Below the pieces are notes generated by a model, which saw only the letters and a list, made by a program, of their open reading frames with translations, searched no databases and had not been told where the DNA came from. Shown here in pieces: positions 8,121 to 16,893 of a stretch of 51,096 nucleotides of DNA (position 1 is its first letter; the number at the start of each line of letters is the position of its first letter). This stretch comes from an uncultured Saprospiraceae bacterium (GTDB lineage: Bacteria > Bacteroidota > Bacteroidia > Chitinophagales > Saprospiraceae), in assembly GCA_937924495.1 (NCBI GenBank), contig CALDSS010000077.1:1-51096 (forward strand), given 5' to 3'. Made by a program: the position numbers and the translations under genes.

Positions 8121-8870
8121 ATGAAATTCGAGCTATTTCCAGTTTTGTCACTGATGGAAAAAATTTATCATTTACCAATAGGGCAGGATAGATTTCGAGC
8201 ATACCTAAAAATGCTCAATGGTGGAAACAAGGATATACTTGCGGCCCCTGTAGGGGCTTACAATCCGATGGCGAAGGAAGTTGTTCTGCACAAGTTGTTG
8301 AAAATGAAAGAATTAGGGGCTGAAGATGTAGCATCAAACGTACTTTTAGCAATCAATGATAAGTTAGAAGGCTCAGAAAAAGTTATTAAAGTTGGGCTTA
8401 ATTTGGTGGATGATTTGGGCGGTAGTTGGTCAAATAAATTCCAAACCAAATTTGAAAGCATTTTCAAATTCAATGGTGTTTTTAATTACGATTTCTGCAC
8501 CCCATACTTTTGGATGAGTGAAGAAATTACAGAAAACTTGATTCGTAAACGGACAATGGCTTATGCTTGGCGAACGGTTTTTTGGTTGCAAAATGGTAAA
8601 CCTCAAACGTTGGCGGATCATCTGAATCAGGAGGTTTTTGTGAGTGAAAAATTTGAAGAAGAAAAGGTGGAAATTTCTGAGGAGTTAGAAAAGCTGAAAT
8701 TGTTTTTTGATAAAAATAAACAATCGACTGACTTAGATTTAATTTTCAATTTTTTCTTTGGTGATAGGGCATCTGTTGAGTTTGGATATGCAACTTTTGG
8801 GGTGGGAGAGTTGACTGGATTTGATTTGGCAAGGTTCGTCCTATCGAACTCCAGTTCGATAGTATATTGA
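8121..8870 (+). CDS. Conserved-looking protein of unknown function
   Basis: About 249 residues, cytosolic by appearance (no signal peptide, no membrane span). I do not recognise the family. The start chosen is the ATG at 8121 (MKFELFPVLSLMEKIYHLP). An in-frame TTG 30 nt upstream would lie inside the MITE-like element and is unlikely to be ancestral. Regions such as FNYDFCTPYFWMSEEI and FGDRASVEFGYATFGVGELTGFDLARF look like folded protein rather than random ORF. The last ten residues (VLSNSSSIVY) and the stop are encoded by the palindromic repeat at 8841-8862 and its flank, so the native C-terminus may have been replaced. Confidence 0.65.
   Translation: MKFELFPVLSLMEKIYHLPIGQDRFRAYLKMLNGGNKDILAAPVGAYNPMAKEVVLHKLLKMKELGAEDVASNVLLAINDKLEGSEKVIKVGLNLVDDLGGSWSNKFQTKFESIFKFNGVFNYDFCTPYFWMSEEITENLIRKRTMAYAWRTVFWLQNGKPQTLADHLNQEVFVSEKFEEEKVEISEELEKLKLFFDKNKQSTDLDLIFNFFFGDRASVEFGYATFGVGELTGFDLARFVLSNSSSIVY
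8841..8862. repeat. 10-bp-arm palindrome of the GTCGAA family inside a coding end
   Basis: CTATCGAACT and its exact complement AGTTCGATAG are separated by CC. This is a compact relative of the 285-345 repeat (GTCCTATCGAAC versus GTCCTGTCGAAC). It sits inside the last codons of the preceding gene. Confidence 0.7.
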
Positions 8871-8884
8871 TAATGCTTAATCGT

Positions 8885-8946
8885 GGGACGACTTCAGTCG
8901 TGCCATGATGTTGTGGATAGTTTGGTGGCACCACTAAAGTCGTCTC
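8885..8946. repeat. Imperfect inverted repeat GGGACGACTTCAGTCGTGCCA
   Basis: Arms 8885-8905 and 8926-8946 match at 18 of 21 positions as inverted repeats around a 20-nt loop. Directly after it, about 8973-8996, comes a half copy of the GTCGAA family (AGTCGAACTCGG...GGACAGGAC). The whole 8871-9029 spacer is therefore repeat material plus a promoter box. Confidence 0.6.
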
Positions 8947-9006
8947 GCCAATTACAATAATTGAAAGAAACAGTCGAACTCGGATGGACAGGACAATAAA
9001 TCTTTT

Positions 9007-9014
9007 TACTTTTG
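9007..9014 (+). promoter_or_regulatory. TAnnTTTG -7 box for the VOC gene
   Basis: TACTTTTG ends 15 nt before the ATG at 9030. No TTG was found at the expected upstream distance, so only the -7 element is supported. The predicted leader is under 10 nt. Confidence 0.45.
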
Positions 9015-9029
9015 TGGCAAAAAATAAAG

Positions 9030-9446
9030 ATGAATCTTACACCTTTTCACGTTGCCATTCCCGTTCATGATTTAGCTGTTTGTAGGAAGTTTTATAAAGA
9101 AGTGCTCAACTGTTCGGAAGGTCGCTCTGATACCAAATGGGTCGATTTCAATTTCTATGGTCATCAATTGGTGATTCATGAAACGGGTGAAATGCAAAAC
9201 AGTAATTTCAATCCAGTAGATGGTCAAGCGGTGCCGATTCCGCATTATGGAGTGGTGCTGCGACCAGACGATTGGAAAGCATTAGCCGAAAGGCTCAAAA
9301 AGTTAGAAATTGAATTTGTAATTGAACCTTACATTCGGTTTGAAGGTGAGCCCGGTGAGCAAGCCACCATGTTTTTTCTTGACCCCAGTGGCAATGCGTT
9401 GGAGTTTAAAAGCTTTGCTGATTTTGGGCAGATATTCGCGAAGTGA
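9030..9446 (+). CDS. VOC-superfamily (glyoxalase / bleomycin-resistance-type) protein
   Basis: About 138 residues. It starts [26 protein letters not shown], the classic first beta-alpha unit of a vicinal-oxygen-chelate protein with a metal-ligand His at HVAIPV. It continues with [33 protein letters not shown] and [25 protein letters not shown] carries the usual C-terminal Glu ligand. Members bind a divalent metal and act as isomerases, dioxygenases or drug-binding proteins; the substrate is not predictable. ATG at 9030 is preferred over an in-frame TTG at 9012, because the TTG overlaps the -7 box. It appears to be a single-gene unit. Confidence 0.87.
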   Translation: MNLTPFHVAIPVHDLAVCRKFYKEVLNCSEGRSDTKWVDFNFYGHQLVIHETGEMQNSNFNPVDGQAVPIPHYGVVLRPDDWKALAERLKKLEIEFVIEPYIRFEGEPGEQATMFFLDPSGNALEFKSFADFGQIFAK

Positions 9447-9448
9447 TT

Positions 9449-9473
9449 TCTGTCGAATTGGGGGTTCGATTGG
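9449..9473. repeat. Degenerate GTCGAA-family half repeat
   Basis: TGTCGAATTGGGGGTTCGATTGGA resembles the right arm of the 285-345 repeat, with a few changes. It fills the short spacer between the convergent VOC and symporter genes. Confidence 0.5.
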
Positions 9474-9476
9474 ATA

Positions 9477-10823
9477 TTAATTCAAGACTTCTGCTTCATC
9501 ATATTTTAAAAAATAAACGCCAGCCAAAAAACACATGCCTGCTCCAATCAATCCACTCAAGCGAATACCGAAATCATCTCCAATGTCTTTTCCAAAAATA
9601 GTGAGCATGGCAAAAATTACGACTCCGAAAGTTTGCCCAAATTTTTGCATCAATGTCCTTGCTGCAAAAAACATCCCCTCTTGATTGATGCCCGAGTCAC
9701 GTGCATCTTTATCAGCAATATCTGCCAAAACAGCATTGGGCAAAATGCCCAAAAAGCTATAAGGAATGGCTAATGATAGCGTCAAAATCCATGCTTGTGT
9801 TTCATTGGCCATCGGTAAATTTCCCAAAAAGAAAATACCTCCATAAACGACTACGAGATAAAAGAATGCGCCACTGATGAGTATTTTCTTTCCTACCTTT
9901 TTTGCCAAAAAATTTACTAAAGGATAAAAGAGAAAAGACACAAAAACCAATGCAGGAAGCAATGCTGCCATCATTGATTCTTTCAATTCTAACAATACAG
10001 TAATGTAGTAAAGTAAACCCGTCATTGTGATGGTCAAGCCCAAAAAGTAAGCAAAATCAGCCACCACGTAATAGATAAAATGTTTGTTTTGAAATGGCCG
10101 ACGAATCGCTTGTTTGAAAGGAATGGCGGATGGTTCTCCTTTCGAGTAATCGGGCTCGTGAATAAACCAAGTGGGCACCCACATGAGCAACATGGCAATG
10201 AAAGCCATAACGCCTACTCCGTATTGAATAGCGGTCACTCTGGAGGATAACTTCATGCTGCCCATCAATCCATCTGCAATAGCAGGAACGAGGGAGGCCA
10301 AAATGATTCCGAGTGCATAGGTGATGGAAATATAGGTGCTGAGGTCAAGTCTCTCTTTTGGAGTATGCCCAAATTCGGGTAGCAGCGCAAAATAGGGAGT
10401 CACGTATATAGTCAATGAAATATAGAATAATGCCTGCACCAAAACCAACCATAAAATATTCAGACTACTGATGCCGCTCGAAATTGGAACAAACATCAGC
10501 ACACAAAACAAAGCAGTTGGGAATGCACCCATTTTCAAAAATGGCATCCGTCGTCCTTTGGGACTTTTGAATTTATCACTCCAATTGGCAATCAACGGAT
10601 CAGTGACGGCATCCAACAAACGACCGCTTGCGGCTATCAATGTAATTGCATTCAGTACCACAAAAAAGACTGTTTGGGTAATGAAATAAGGAATACCCGC
10701 ATCTTCGGGCGGACGATAAAAATAGATGAGCTGAAGTGAAACGATATTTACCAAAGTGGCCCAGCCAAGTTGGCCAACAGCATAAGCTATTTTTTTTGAG
10801 AGCGGAAGGGGTTTTCGTTGCAT
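9477..10823 (-). CDS. GPH-type (MelB-like) sugar:cation symporter, MFS superfamily
   Basis: 448 residues with about twelve hydrophobic spans. The N-terminus LSKKIAYAVGQLGWATLVNIVSLQLIYFY and the loop RLLDAVTDPLIANWSDKFKSPKGRRMPFL are diagnostic of the glycoside-pentoside-hexuronide family (D-TDP, GRR-P). It imports a sugar with Na+ or H+ through the inner membrane. It is divergent from the GH32 hydrolase at 10982, so a fructose-containing substrate is a reasonable inference. A CAAATTTA (-7 box on the minus strand) lies 20 nt upstream of the ATG. Confidence 0.88.
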   Translation of the reverse strand: MQRKPLPLSKKIAYAVGQLGWATLVNIVSLQLIYFYRPPEDAGIPYFITQTVFFVVLNAITLIAASGRLLDAVTDPLIANWSDKFKSPKGRRMPFLKMGAFPTALFCVLMFVPISSGISSLNILWLVLVQALFYISLTIYVTPYFALLPEFGHTPKERLDLSTYISITYALGIILASLVPAIADGLMGSMKLSSRVTAIQYGVGVMAFIAMLLMWVPTWFIHEPDYSKGEPSAIPFKQAIRRPFQNKHFIYYVVADFAYFLGLTITMTGLLYYITVLLELKESMMAALLPALVFVSFLFYPLVNFLAKKVGKKILISGAFFYLVVVYGGIFFLGNLPMANETQAWILTLSLAIPYSFLGILPNAVLADIADKDARDSGINQEGMFFAARTLMQKFGQTFGVVIFAMLTIFGKDIGDDFGIRLSGLIGAGMCFLAGVYFLKYDEAEVLN

Positions 10824-10842
10824 TAAATGTTGCTTTTTTCTC

Positions 10843-10850
10843 CAAATTTA
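10843..10850 (-). promoter_or_regulatory. Candidate -7 box for the symporter gene
   Basis: On the minus strand this reads TAAATTTG, matching TAnnTTTG, 20 nt before the start codon. No -33 element is recognised. The 158-bp spacer is shared with the divergent GH32 gene. Confidence 0.35.
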
Positions 10851-10981
10851 AAACAGTTTTTATATTTGGAGAAAATACTTTGTGAACCTCTGTGAATTCT
10901 CTGTGAAACTTTGCGTATTAGCTAAATTTTACAATGAGAAACAAAAAACTCTTCATAGTATAAAAGAACAACACTAAAAAA

Positions 10982-12568
10982 ATGAAAAACCTACTTTACC
11001 TTCTTCTCTTTCTTATAAGCTGTGCGCCAAAAGGGGACCATGCAAAAGAAGCGACTAATTCGGACAAAGATTATTATCAGGAGCAGCATCGTCCTCAATT
11101 TCACTTTTCGCCTGCCGAAAAATGGATGAATGACCCGAATGGAATGGTCTATTTCGAGGGGGAGTATCATCTTTTTTACCAATATTATCCAGACAGCACA
11201 GTGTGGGGCCCGATGCATTGGGGCCATGCGGTTTCTGAAGATTTAGTGCATTGGGAGCATTTGCCAATTGGCTTGTATCCAGATTCTTTGGGCTATATTT
11301 TTTCAGGATCGGCAGTGATTGATTGGAAAAATTCGAGTGGATTGGGGAAGGATGGCGAGCCTCCGATGATAGCTATTTTTACGCATCATGATCCAGTTGG
11401 TGAGAAAACAACCGAGAATGATTTTCAATATCAAAGCATCGCTTATAGCCATGACAAAGGGCGCACTTGGACCAAATATGAGGGCAACCCAGTCATTCCT
11501 AACACCGAAAAAATTAGAGATTTCAGAGATCCTAAAGTGATGTGGGATGAAGCAAATGAAGAATGGTTGATGGTATTTGCAGCCAAAGATAGAGTCAAAT
11601 TTTGGCGCTCAGATGATTTGAAAAGTTGGGAATTTCTATCGGATTGGGGACATCAGTATGGCGATCGAAATGGGGTTTGGGAGTGCCCTGATTTCTTTCC
11701 AATGACCGTTGGCGATTCAGGTGCTCCAAAATGGGTTCTACTATTAAGCATCAACCCAGGTAGCTCTAATGGTGGTTCTGGTACCATGTATTTCGTGGGG
11801 GATTGGGATGGCAAAAATTTCAAAATTGAATCCAAATTTGAGAAAGATATCCTTGATGGAAAAAGTGTTTGGTTGGACTATGGGCGCGACAATTATGCTG
11901 GGGTCACTTGGTCGGATGTGCCTGACACTGATGGTCGAAAATTATTTATGGGTTGGATGTCCAATTGGGATTATGCGCAAGTCGTGCCAACAGATAAGTG
12001 GCGTTCTGCGATGACCTTGGCACGTACCCTGAAATTGGATGATAGTTCCGCAGGGTATCGTTTGTTTGTAGAACCTGTACATGAGATGAGTAAGCTGCGC
12101 GGGGTGCCAACTAAATTGACACCATCAACCATTGCAGAAACCATGGGCTTGATTGGAAAATTTACTGCGAACCAATCTGAGATGGTTTTGGAATTTGATT
12201 TGGAAAAAACCAACGCTGCTCAATTTGGAATAGAGCTTTCCAACTCAAAAGGAGAGCGCTACGTGGTTGGTTTTGATCAAGAACATAATCAGTTTTTTAG
12301 TGATCGAACCCATGCGGGAAAACAATCATTTTCTGAAAAATTTGGTGCGAAAGTACATCGAGCACCTCGATTGAGCAATAGCTCAAAAGTCAAACTTCAT
12401 TTGTTTTTTGATTCGGCTTCCGCCGAATTATTTGCCGACGATGGAGCCACCGTGATGACGGATATTTTCTTTCCGAATGAGGATTTTAGTAAAGCTGTTT
12501 TGTTTTCGAGTGGGGGAGAGGCAACGCTCGCAAAAGGAATTATTTATCCATTGGAGCGTAGTTGGTGA
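10982..12568 (+). CDS. Glycoside hydrolase family 32 lipoprotein (levanase / fructanase type)
   Basis: 528 residues. Lipoprotein signal MKNLLYLLLFLISC, with the lipid-bearing Cys at 14. Catalytic GH32 motifs are complete: WMNDPNG at 48-54 (nucleophile D51), FRDP at 181-184 (stabiliser D183) and WECPDFF at 233-239 (acid/base E234). The five-blade propeller is followed by a beta-sandwich from about residue 390. Family members cut beta-fructosidic bonds of sucrose, inulin or levan. The lipid anchor places it at the cell envelope, where it would release fructose or short fructans for the divergent symporter. Length is normal. A terminator follows at 12595. Confidence 0.95.
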   Translation: MKNLLYLLLFLISCAPKGDHAKEATNSDKDYYQEQHRPQFHFSPAEKWMNDPNGMVYFEGEYHLFYQYYPDSTVWGPMHWGHAVSEDLVHWEHLPIGLYPDSLGYIFSGSAVIDWKNSSGLGKDGEPPMIAIFTHHDPVGEKTTENDFQYQSIAYSHDKGRTWTKYEGNPVIPNTEKIRDFRDPKVMWDEANEEWLMVFAAKDRVKFWRSDDLKSWEFLSDWGHQYGDRNGVWECPDFFPMTVGDSGAPKWVLLLSINPGSSNGGSGTMYFVGDWDGKNFKIESKFEKDILDGKSVWLDYGRDNYAGVTWSDVPDTDGRKLFMGWMSNWDYAQVVPTDKWRSAMTLARTLKLDDSSAGYRLFVEPVHEMSKLRGVPTKLTPSTIAETMGLIGKFTANQSEMVLEFDLEKTNAAQFGIELSNSKGERYVVGFDQEHNQFFSDRTHAGKQSFSEKFGAKVHRAPRLSNSSKVKLHLFFDSASAELFADDGATVMTDIFFPNEDFSKAVLFSSGGEATLAKGIIYPLERSW

Positions 12569-12594
12569 TTGAGTTTTTTTTCTGTGAAAAAAAC

Positions 12595-12629
12595 AAAAGG
12601 CAGAAGTTCGTAGAGGACTTCTGCCTTTT
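12595..12629. terminator. Bidirectional rho-independent terminator
   Basis: AAAAGGCAGAAGT and its exact complement (13-bp stem, 9-nt loop) carry flanking A- and T-runs usable on both strands. It separates the convergent GH32 and AlkD-like genes; its right edge touches the stop codon of the latter. Confidence 0.85.
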
Positions 12630-13327
12630 TATTTTCTATATATTTCTCTCGGATAATTCGACATTCTCACGCCTTCTTTTTGTAGTTCTTTGAGTGCATC
12701 TTTTGCGATCCATTTTGCAGCTTTGCTTTCATAACTTCGAATTGCGTTAGCCACATCAATCGCCATTTCATTTAAATCGATGTTTCGTTTTCCGATATTT
12801 CGCAATGCCCAGTTGACTGCTTTTTTGACGTATAAACGTTCGTCATTTGCTTCTCGTTTTATGATGGGGAAGAATTGTTCAAATAATTCATTTCCTGATT
12901 TTTTATCAGCCATGCAGTAGGAAGCCAAAATGGCAAAACCTGCTCTTTTTTCAAACTCCGGTTTTCTTTCCGTCCACTCTAAAATTTTAGATAGAGCAAA
13001 TTTACTTTTTGAAAAAAGTCCCATGCAGAAGCTGTCGCAAATTTCCCAGTTTTCAAATGTCTTTACCCATTTTTCCATGAGTGGTTCCGTTACATCTTTA
13101 GGGTTAAACATTTTGCTACATAAAAGTCGTCCTTCATAAATTCCACTATCAAAAAGCTGTAGCGCCAATTCATTATCTTTTCCAATATCTTTGGCAATCA
13201 TTTTTAATTCCTTGTGGTAAATCCCTAAAGAATTATTCGCTACGATTCCAAATTTTTTCTCTTTGAAAATTACCTTTTCGGGATCTTTCAAATCATGAAG
13301 ACATTCTATGATTTCGTTGTAGGTCAT
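12629..13327 (-). CDS. DNA alkylation repair protein, AlkD-like (HEAT repeat)
   Basis: 232 residues, all-helical by composition. Segments such as NELALQLFDSGIYEGRLLCS, WVKTFENWEICDSFC, KRAGFAILASYCM and YVKKAVNWALRNIGKRN match the AlkC/AlkD HEAT-like repeat pattern; the last is the most recognisable block in COG4912-type proteins. These enzymes bind DNA with damaged bases and remove N3/N7-alkyl purines without base flipping. It lies 3 nt after the lipoprotein gene in the same direction, so it may be cotranscribed, although the functions look unrelated. Its position at the end of the cassette-like block is notable, but it may be core chromosome. Confidence 0.82.
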   Translation of the reverse strand: MTYNEIIECLHDLKDPEKVIFKEKKFGIVANNSLGIYHKELKMIAKDIGKDNELALQLFDSGIYEGRLLCSKMFNPKDVTEPLMEKWVKTFENWEICDSFCMGLFSKSKFALSKILEWTERKPEFEKRAGFAILASYCMADKKSGNELFEQFFPIIKREANDERLYVKKAVNWALRNIGKRNIDLNEMAIDVANAIRSYESKAAKWIAKDALKELQKEGVRMSNYPREIYRK

Positions 13328-13330
13328 TTG

Positions 13331-13819
13331 TTAATTTACTTTTTCATACACATAAATATTGGTGTCGTCAGCCAAGCCAGCTCCGTACATGATATTTTTC
13401 GAGAAAAATTGCATGCCAACTGACCATCTTAATTCTTCATTTTCTGGCTCCAAATAAAAAACCACATACTGATCAACTTCATAAGTTATAAGTTTCCAAG
13501 TCGAGTTAAATTCCTCGTCGGTATGCAGATTTTTTAAGGTAAGAGATTCAGGAGAAATAGAAAGTAATAAACATTCTGAGGCTTGCTCAAAAGCAGTCCA
13601 ATTAGATCGTATGCCGCTTAGCGTCCAATCGCCAATCAAGTTTTCTTCTATTTCGGATACTGAATTTAATTGACTGTCATTACATTCAACAATAAGTTTA
13701 TTTAGTGCTGCTAAACTTTGTGCAAAGTTACAATCATCGGAGGATAGATTAACTGAAGATTCTTTTTTACATCCTAAAAGAAAGGTTGAAGCAATAAATA
13801 AAATTAGGAATCTTTTCAT
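13331..13819 (-). CDS. Small lipoprotein of unknown function
   Basis: 162 residues. Signal MKRFLILFIASTFLLGC, with the lipobox Cys at 17. The mature region includes IGDWTLSGIRSNWTAFEQ and STWKLITYEVDQYVVFYLEPE, suggesting a small beta-rich, lipocalin-like sandwich, but the family is not recognised. It is the first gene after the attC-like site at 13879-13944 and could be the content of a further cassette that begins GTTAGCCCCC at 13885. Confidence 0.68.
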   Translation of the reverse strand: MKRFLILFIASTFLLGCKKESSVNLSSDDCNFAQSLAALNKLIVECNDSQLNSVSEIEENLIGDWTLSGIRSNWTAFEQASECLLLSISPESLTLKNLHTDEEFNSTWKLITYEVDQYVVFYLEPENEELRWSVGMQFFSKNIMYGAGLADDTNIYVYEKVN

Positions 13820-13878
13820 GTTCTAATTGTTTAGTTGGGTAAACATGGAATTTTGTTAGGAGGTTGGGTTTGGTTGGG

Positions 13879-13944
13879 GGCTAACGGTCGGCATACCCGC
13901 AGGCTGCCCGTATAGGGCAGCTTGACGGGTATGCTTTGTTCAGC
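13879..13944 (-). other. attC-like recombination site (site B, 66 nt)
   Basis: Read on the minus strand: GCTGAAC box, AAA, stem GCATACCCG, 26-nt centre (itself a GCTGCCC / GGGCAGC hairpin), stem CGGGTATGC, CGACC, GTTAGCC box. Core boxes end in AAC and begin with GTT as attC R'' and R' do, and the AAA/CGACC mismatch resembles the unpaired spacer of attC. It is the same length and layout as site A (16894-16959). Its R'' extended (TGCGCTGAAC, read 13947 to 13938) is the exact complement of the 10 nt that start the segment at site A. It lies downstream of the 3' end of the gene at 13971, as in cassettes. Confidence 0.62.
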
Positions 13945-13970
13945 GCAGTTTTCCTTTATCGATTAATTAT

Positions 13971-14372
13971 TTATTGAAACATTATTGAAACAGGTTTATT
14001 CGTGGAATTATCAAAACTGATTACCAATAGTTCACAGGGAAGATATTTTTGCAGGCAATCTTTTGAAATATGATAATGAAGTTCGTCAAAGGGTATTTCT
14101 AAATTAGGTTCTCCAAAAAAAAATTTTATTTCATCGAAGGATGAGTCAAAAAAACATTCTTTGAAATTAGAATATATTTCCTTAACAAACTGTTCTTGAT
14201 CCTTACATCTATACAAATGTTTATTTTTGTGACTATACCAATGGTTAGAAACAAAGTTTTTAAGGTCTTTACAGTTTTCAGTACCTGTTTCCAGATTTGA
14301 GACAAATGGAATATATGAGTTACATGATGAGAGCCATCCTATCCCAAGCAAAATAATGAGCATCCTTTTCAT
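13971..14372 (-). CDS. Small lipoprotein of unknown function
   Basis: 133 residues. Signal MKRMLIILLGIGWLSSC, with the lipobox Cys at 17. The mature part is Cys-containing (NCKDLKNF, YRCKDQEQF, ECFFDSSF) with acidic and aromatic residues; the family is not recognised. Its start overlaps the end of the T9SS protein gene by 4 nt (ATGA), indicating translational coupling. A partner, chaperone or immunity-like role for the protease is only a guess. Directly downstream is attC-like site B. Confidence 0.7.
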   Translation of the reverse strand: MKRMLIILLGIGWLSSCNSYIPFVSNLETGTENCKDLKNFVSNHWYSHKNKHLYRCKDQEQFVKEIYSNFKECFFDSSFDEIKFFFGEPNLEIPFDELHYHISKDCLQKYLPCELLVISFDNSTNKPVSIMFQ

Positions 14373-16756
14373 ATCTTAATGAATTTTGTTGAGTAAGACT
14401 GATTTGGAGCTATCTCAATAAACAGATAGTATATGCCGGAATTTATCCCTGAAATATCAAATGTTTTGCTATTTGTCGATGTGGGAGTTTTTGTGGAATA
14501 AATTACCTGACCATGTAAATTGATAACTGAAATTTTTCCATTCTGACCAAAATTGTTTTCCAGTTTAACTGTTAATTCGTCCGTAGCAGGTGAAGGAAAA
14601 ACTTTAGCTCCAATAAGTTCTTTTATATCTCTAGTATCGGTTGTAAATATTAACTGGCAATTGGGTGGCGTTATAGATTGCATATTTGGACTGCCTCCAC
14701 AATTTATCGTTGGAGCAATTCCCGCGCTGAAATTTGATACATGGATTCCTGCTAAGCAGGCATCTGGAGTAATATTTCTAAAATACTTTGAAAAAAGCTC
14801 TGGATTGAAGAACATTAACTCTCTTTCATTTAAAGAGTGTTGAATATAGTGGGTGTGACCAAATTCGTGTAGAAGCGCAGAACGTAAGTCATGTTGATTG
14901 TTTGTTAAAGTGATAGAATCTGGACCCATATGCCAGTTCTGATTTTTATTGACCGTTAATGTCTTGAAATTGTGTCTAGAGTGGATTGCGCTTGTGTCAG
15001 CAACACTAAAACATGGAGTGGCGGCACTACCAAATGAGACAAATGCTCCAGTAGAGGTATTAACTCCAGCAGGTAGATCACTCCATTCAATTTCACAGGC
15101 GAAGGGCATCGCAGAAGCTGGAATATTAGATTGCTCCTGAATATTCAGATTAACTCCCGTTTTGCATCTCCATTCGGACATGGCCCATTCTGCATCCTGT
15201 CTTGCAATAACTGGGAAATTCTGATTGTAAAAAAATGGAATACCTCCGTCAAAAAAGTTCATGATTTTTCCTCTTATACTTTCAAGAGGCGGATTCATTG
15301 CATCATTGGTCGTTCCATTTCTAACTGAGTATCGAACTGTTAGCTCATCTTCACTTTCGTCCGACCTTAAAAATCCTAAAAAAGTTCTTCCCGAAACTAC
15401 TCGAATTGTTCCAGTACCACAGTAATTATCAGGTTCGATAGTACCATTATTTCTAAACTCTCCTATTGATGGAACGTAAACTTGAATAGAATCATCTGTC
15501 CAGAACACATAATCATTTCTCACGCCAGGGCTTACCCAGTTTCCGGTTGGCCCAACATCTGCATGTTTAAACTCAACTCGATAGGCATTGCCTAAATCAA
15601 TCGTGTCAAAATCAATACCCAAGGTTCCGAACCCACTTCCATAAATGGTAATTTTCCCTGGAATAGGTGGCGTATTTAAAGATAGGTCTCTTACTCCAGC
15701 AGCAACGACCTTAGGAGTAAAAGTTGAAATTTTGGGGTCAACATCCGAACCCTCACTTTCCAACTGAACGCAATTAAAAGGTTTACCCATTTCTGTAGGA
15801 GGATCGAAGTATTCATTTTCTTGTTCAATGAGTTCATAGTTAAAATCAAAATCCAGTTCATTAGGAAGGCTCTCAATTGGTATAGAAATAGTTGCAAGGT
15901 TGCTATTTTGAGGAGTTAAAGAATATAGATCATTATTATCACCTGTTGCCTCAACTGTAATCTTCAATATATTAGGCTCAAGATCAATTGCATTTAAAGT
16001 ATAACTGGTAGATGAGGAAATTTCTCCATCTGAAACGATAATTTCTTCATTTGATATAAGGTTACTTCCCCAAAGTGTTGTGTCATATTCTATTGCAATT
16101 GAAGATTTGAATAATTCTTTGCTTCCTATAAGAATTCGAGCCATGATATTGATGGAAAGCAAAGTCTGCTCATCTGAAATACTTGGAACAAATGTATAAA
16201 TAAGGCAATTTTCAGCATCAATTTCTTTTGATTGAAATGGAATGCCTTTAATTCTAGCTATTAAAGGATCAATATCTGCAAAAGTATTAAATGGTTCAAA
16301 TGCTATATTTTTTCCATTAACTCGATCATACTTCAAAAATCCTTGTTGGCTTGAATATACCTCATAGGATGTTAAGGTGTCAAGTTCATTCTCCATTATG
16401 GGATAACTTGAATGATTTAAAAAGAAAATTCCATGTTCACCAACATTCAAAGTGAGTTGATGCGTCCAAGTTTCTCTTAATTCATCAATTCTTCCTCCCC
16501 TCGTGACAACTTTTACAAAATTAGTTTGGGGTTCATTTCCTTTTAAAGTCTTATAAACTTTCACACGATGTGTTGTATATATTTCTCCTACTCGACCGAA
16601 ATAAGGAGTACTCTTTATTACTTCTCCCTCAATCACAATAAGAGATTTTTCTATTTTCTTTTCAAGTGGAACTTCGAACATTTGGGCGAATGTAGGTTGC
16701 ATATGGAAAAATATTCCATAGATAAGAACTACTAAAATTTGGTAATTGATTTTCAT
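14369..16756 (-). CDS. T9SS-secreted metzincin-like metalloprotease with IPT/TIG domain
   Basis: 795 residues. Signal peptide 1-25 (hydrophobic LVVLIYGIFF, cleavage near TFAQ). There is an immunoglobulin-like IPT/TIG segment around 345-440 (GKITIYGSGFGTLG). The protease core has HEFGHTHYIQH at 630-640, fitting HExxHxxxxxH, with the metzincin glycine replaced by Tyr, and ELMFF at 646-650 as a possible Met-turn. The C-terminus (about 717-795, KVFPSPATDELTVKL...GIYYLFI) is a type A T9SS sorting domain, so the product should cross the outer membrane and be surface-attached or released. Activity is inferred from the zinc motif. Coupled to the lipoprotein gene at 13971, and the main gene of the cassette-like segment. 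Confidence 0.82.
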   Translation of the reverse strand: MKINYQILVVLIYGIFFHMQPTFAQMFEVPLEKKIEKSLIVIEGEVIKSTPYFGRVGEIYTTHRVKVYKTLKGNEPQTNFVKVVTRGGRIDELRETWTHQLTLNVGEHGIFFLNHSSYPIMENELDTLTSYEVYSSQQGFLKYDRVNGKNIAFEPFNTFADIDPLIARIKGIPFQSKEIDAENCLIYTFVPSISDEQTLLSINIMARILIGSKELFKSSIAIEYDTTLWGSNLISNEEIIVSDGEISSSTSYTLNAIDLEPNILKITVEATGDNNDLYSLTPQNSNLATISIPIESLPNELDFDFNYELIEQENEYFDPPTEMGKPFNCVQLESEGSDVDPKISTFTPKVVAAGVRDLSLNTPPIPGKITIYGSGFGTLGIDFDTIDLGNAYRVEFKHADVGPTGNWVSPGVRNDYVFWTDDSIQVYVPSIGEFRNNGTIEPDNYCGTGTIRVVSGRTFLGFLRSDESEDELTVRYSVRNGTTNDAMNPPLESIRGKIMNFFDGGIPFFYNQNFPVIARQDAEWAMSEWRCKTGVNLNIQEQSNIPASAMPFACEIEWSDLPAGVNTSTGAFVSFGSAATPCFSVADTSAIHSRHNFKTLTVNKNQNWHMGPDSITLTNNQHDLRSALLHEFGHTHYIQHSLNERELMFFNPELFSKYFRNITPDACLAGIHVSNFSAGIAPTINCGGSPNMQSITPPNCQLIFTTDTRDIKELIGAKVFPSPATDELTVKLENNFGQNGKISVINLHGQVIYSTKTPTSTNSKTFDISGINSGIYYLFIEIAPNQSYSTKFIKI

Positions 16757-16893
16757 GACCGTAGCGGTTTTATGGACTGATTAGTTTAAAAACTTACAAA
16801 TTGAGTTTTAGTTTTTAAATAACCGTCTGGGTTAAGAATTATTGGTTTTTAACTTTTTTAAGAGCAATTACAGTTTTTTTCTCTTCTAATTGC

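Noticed and set aside
12629-13819. A further attC site closing a third cassette after GTTAGCCCCC at 13885
   Set aside because: No complement GTTAGCCCC followed by the expected stem layout was found at lower coordinates, so a third complete cassette is not claimed.
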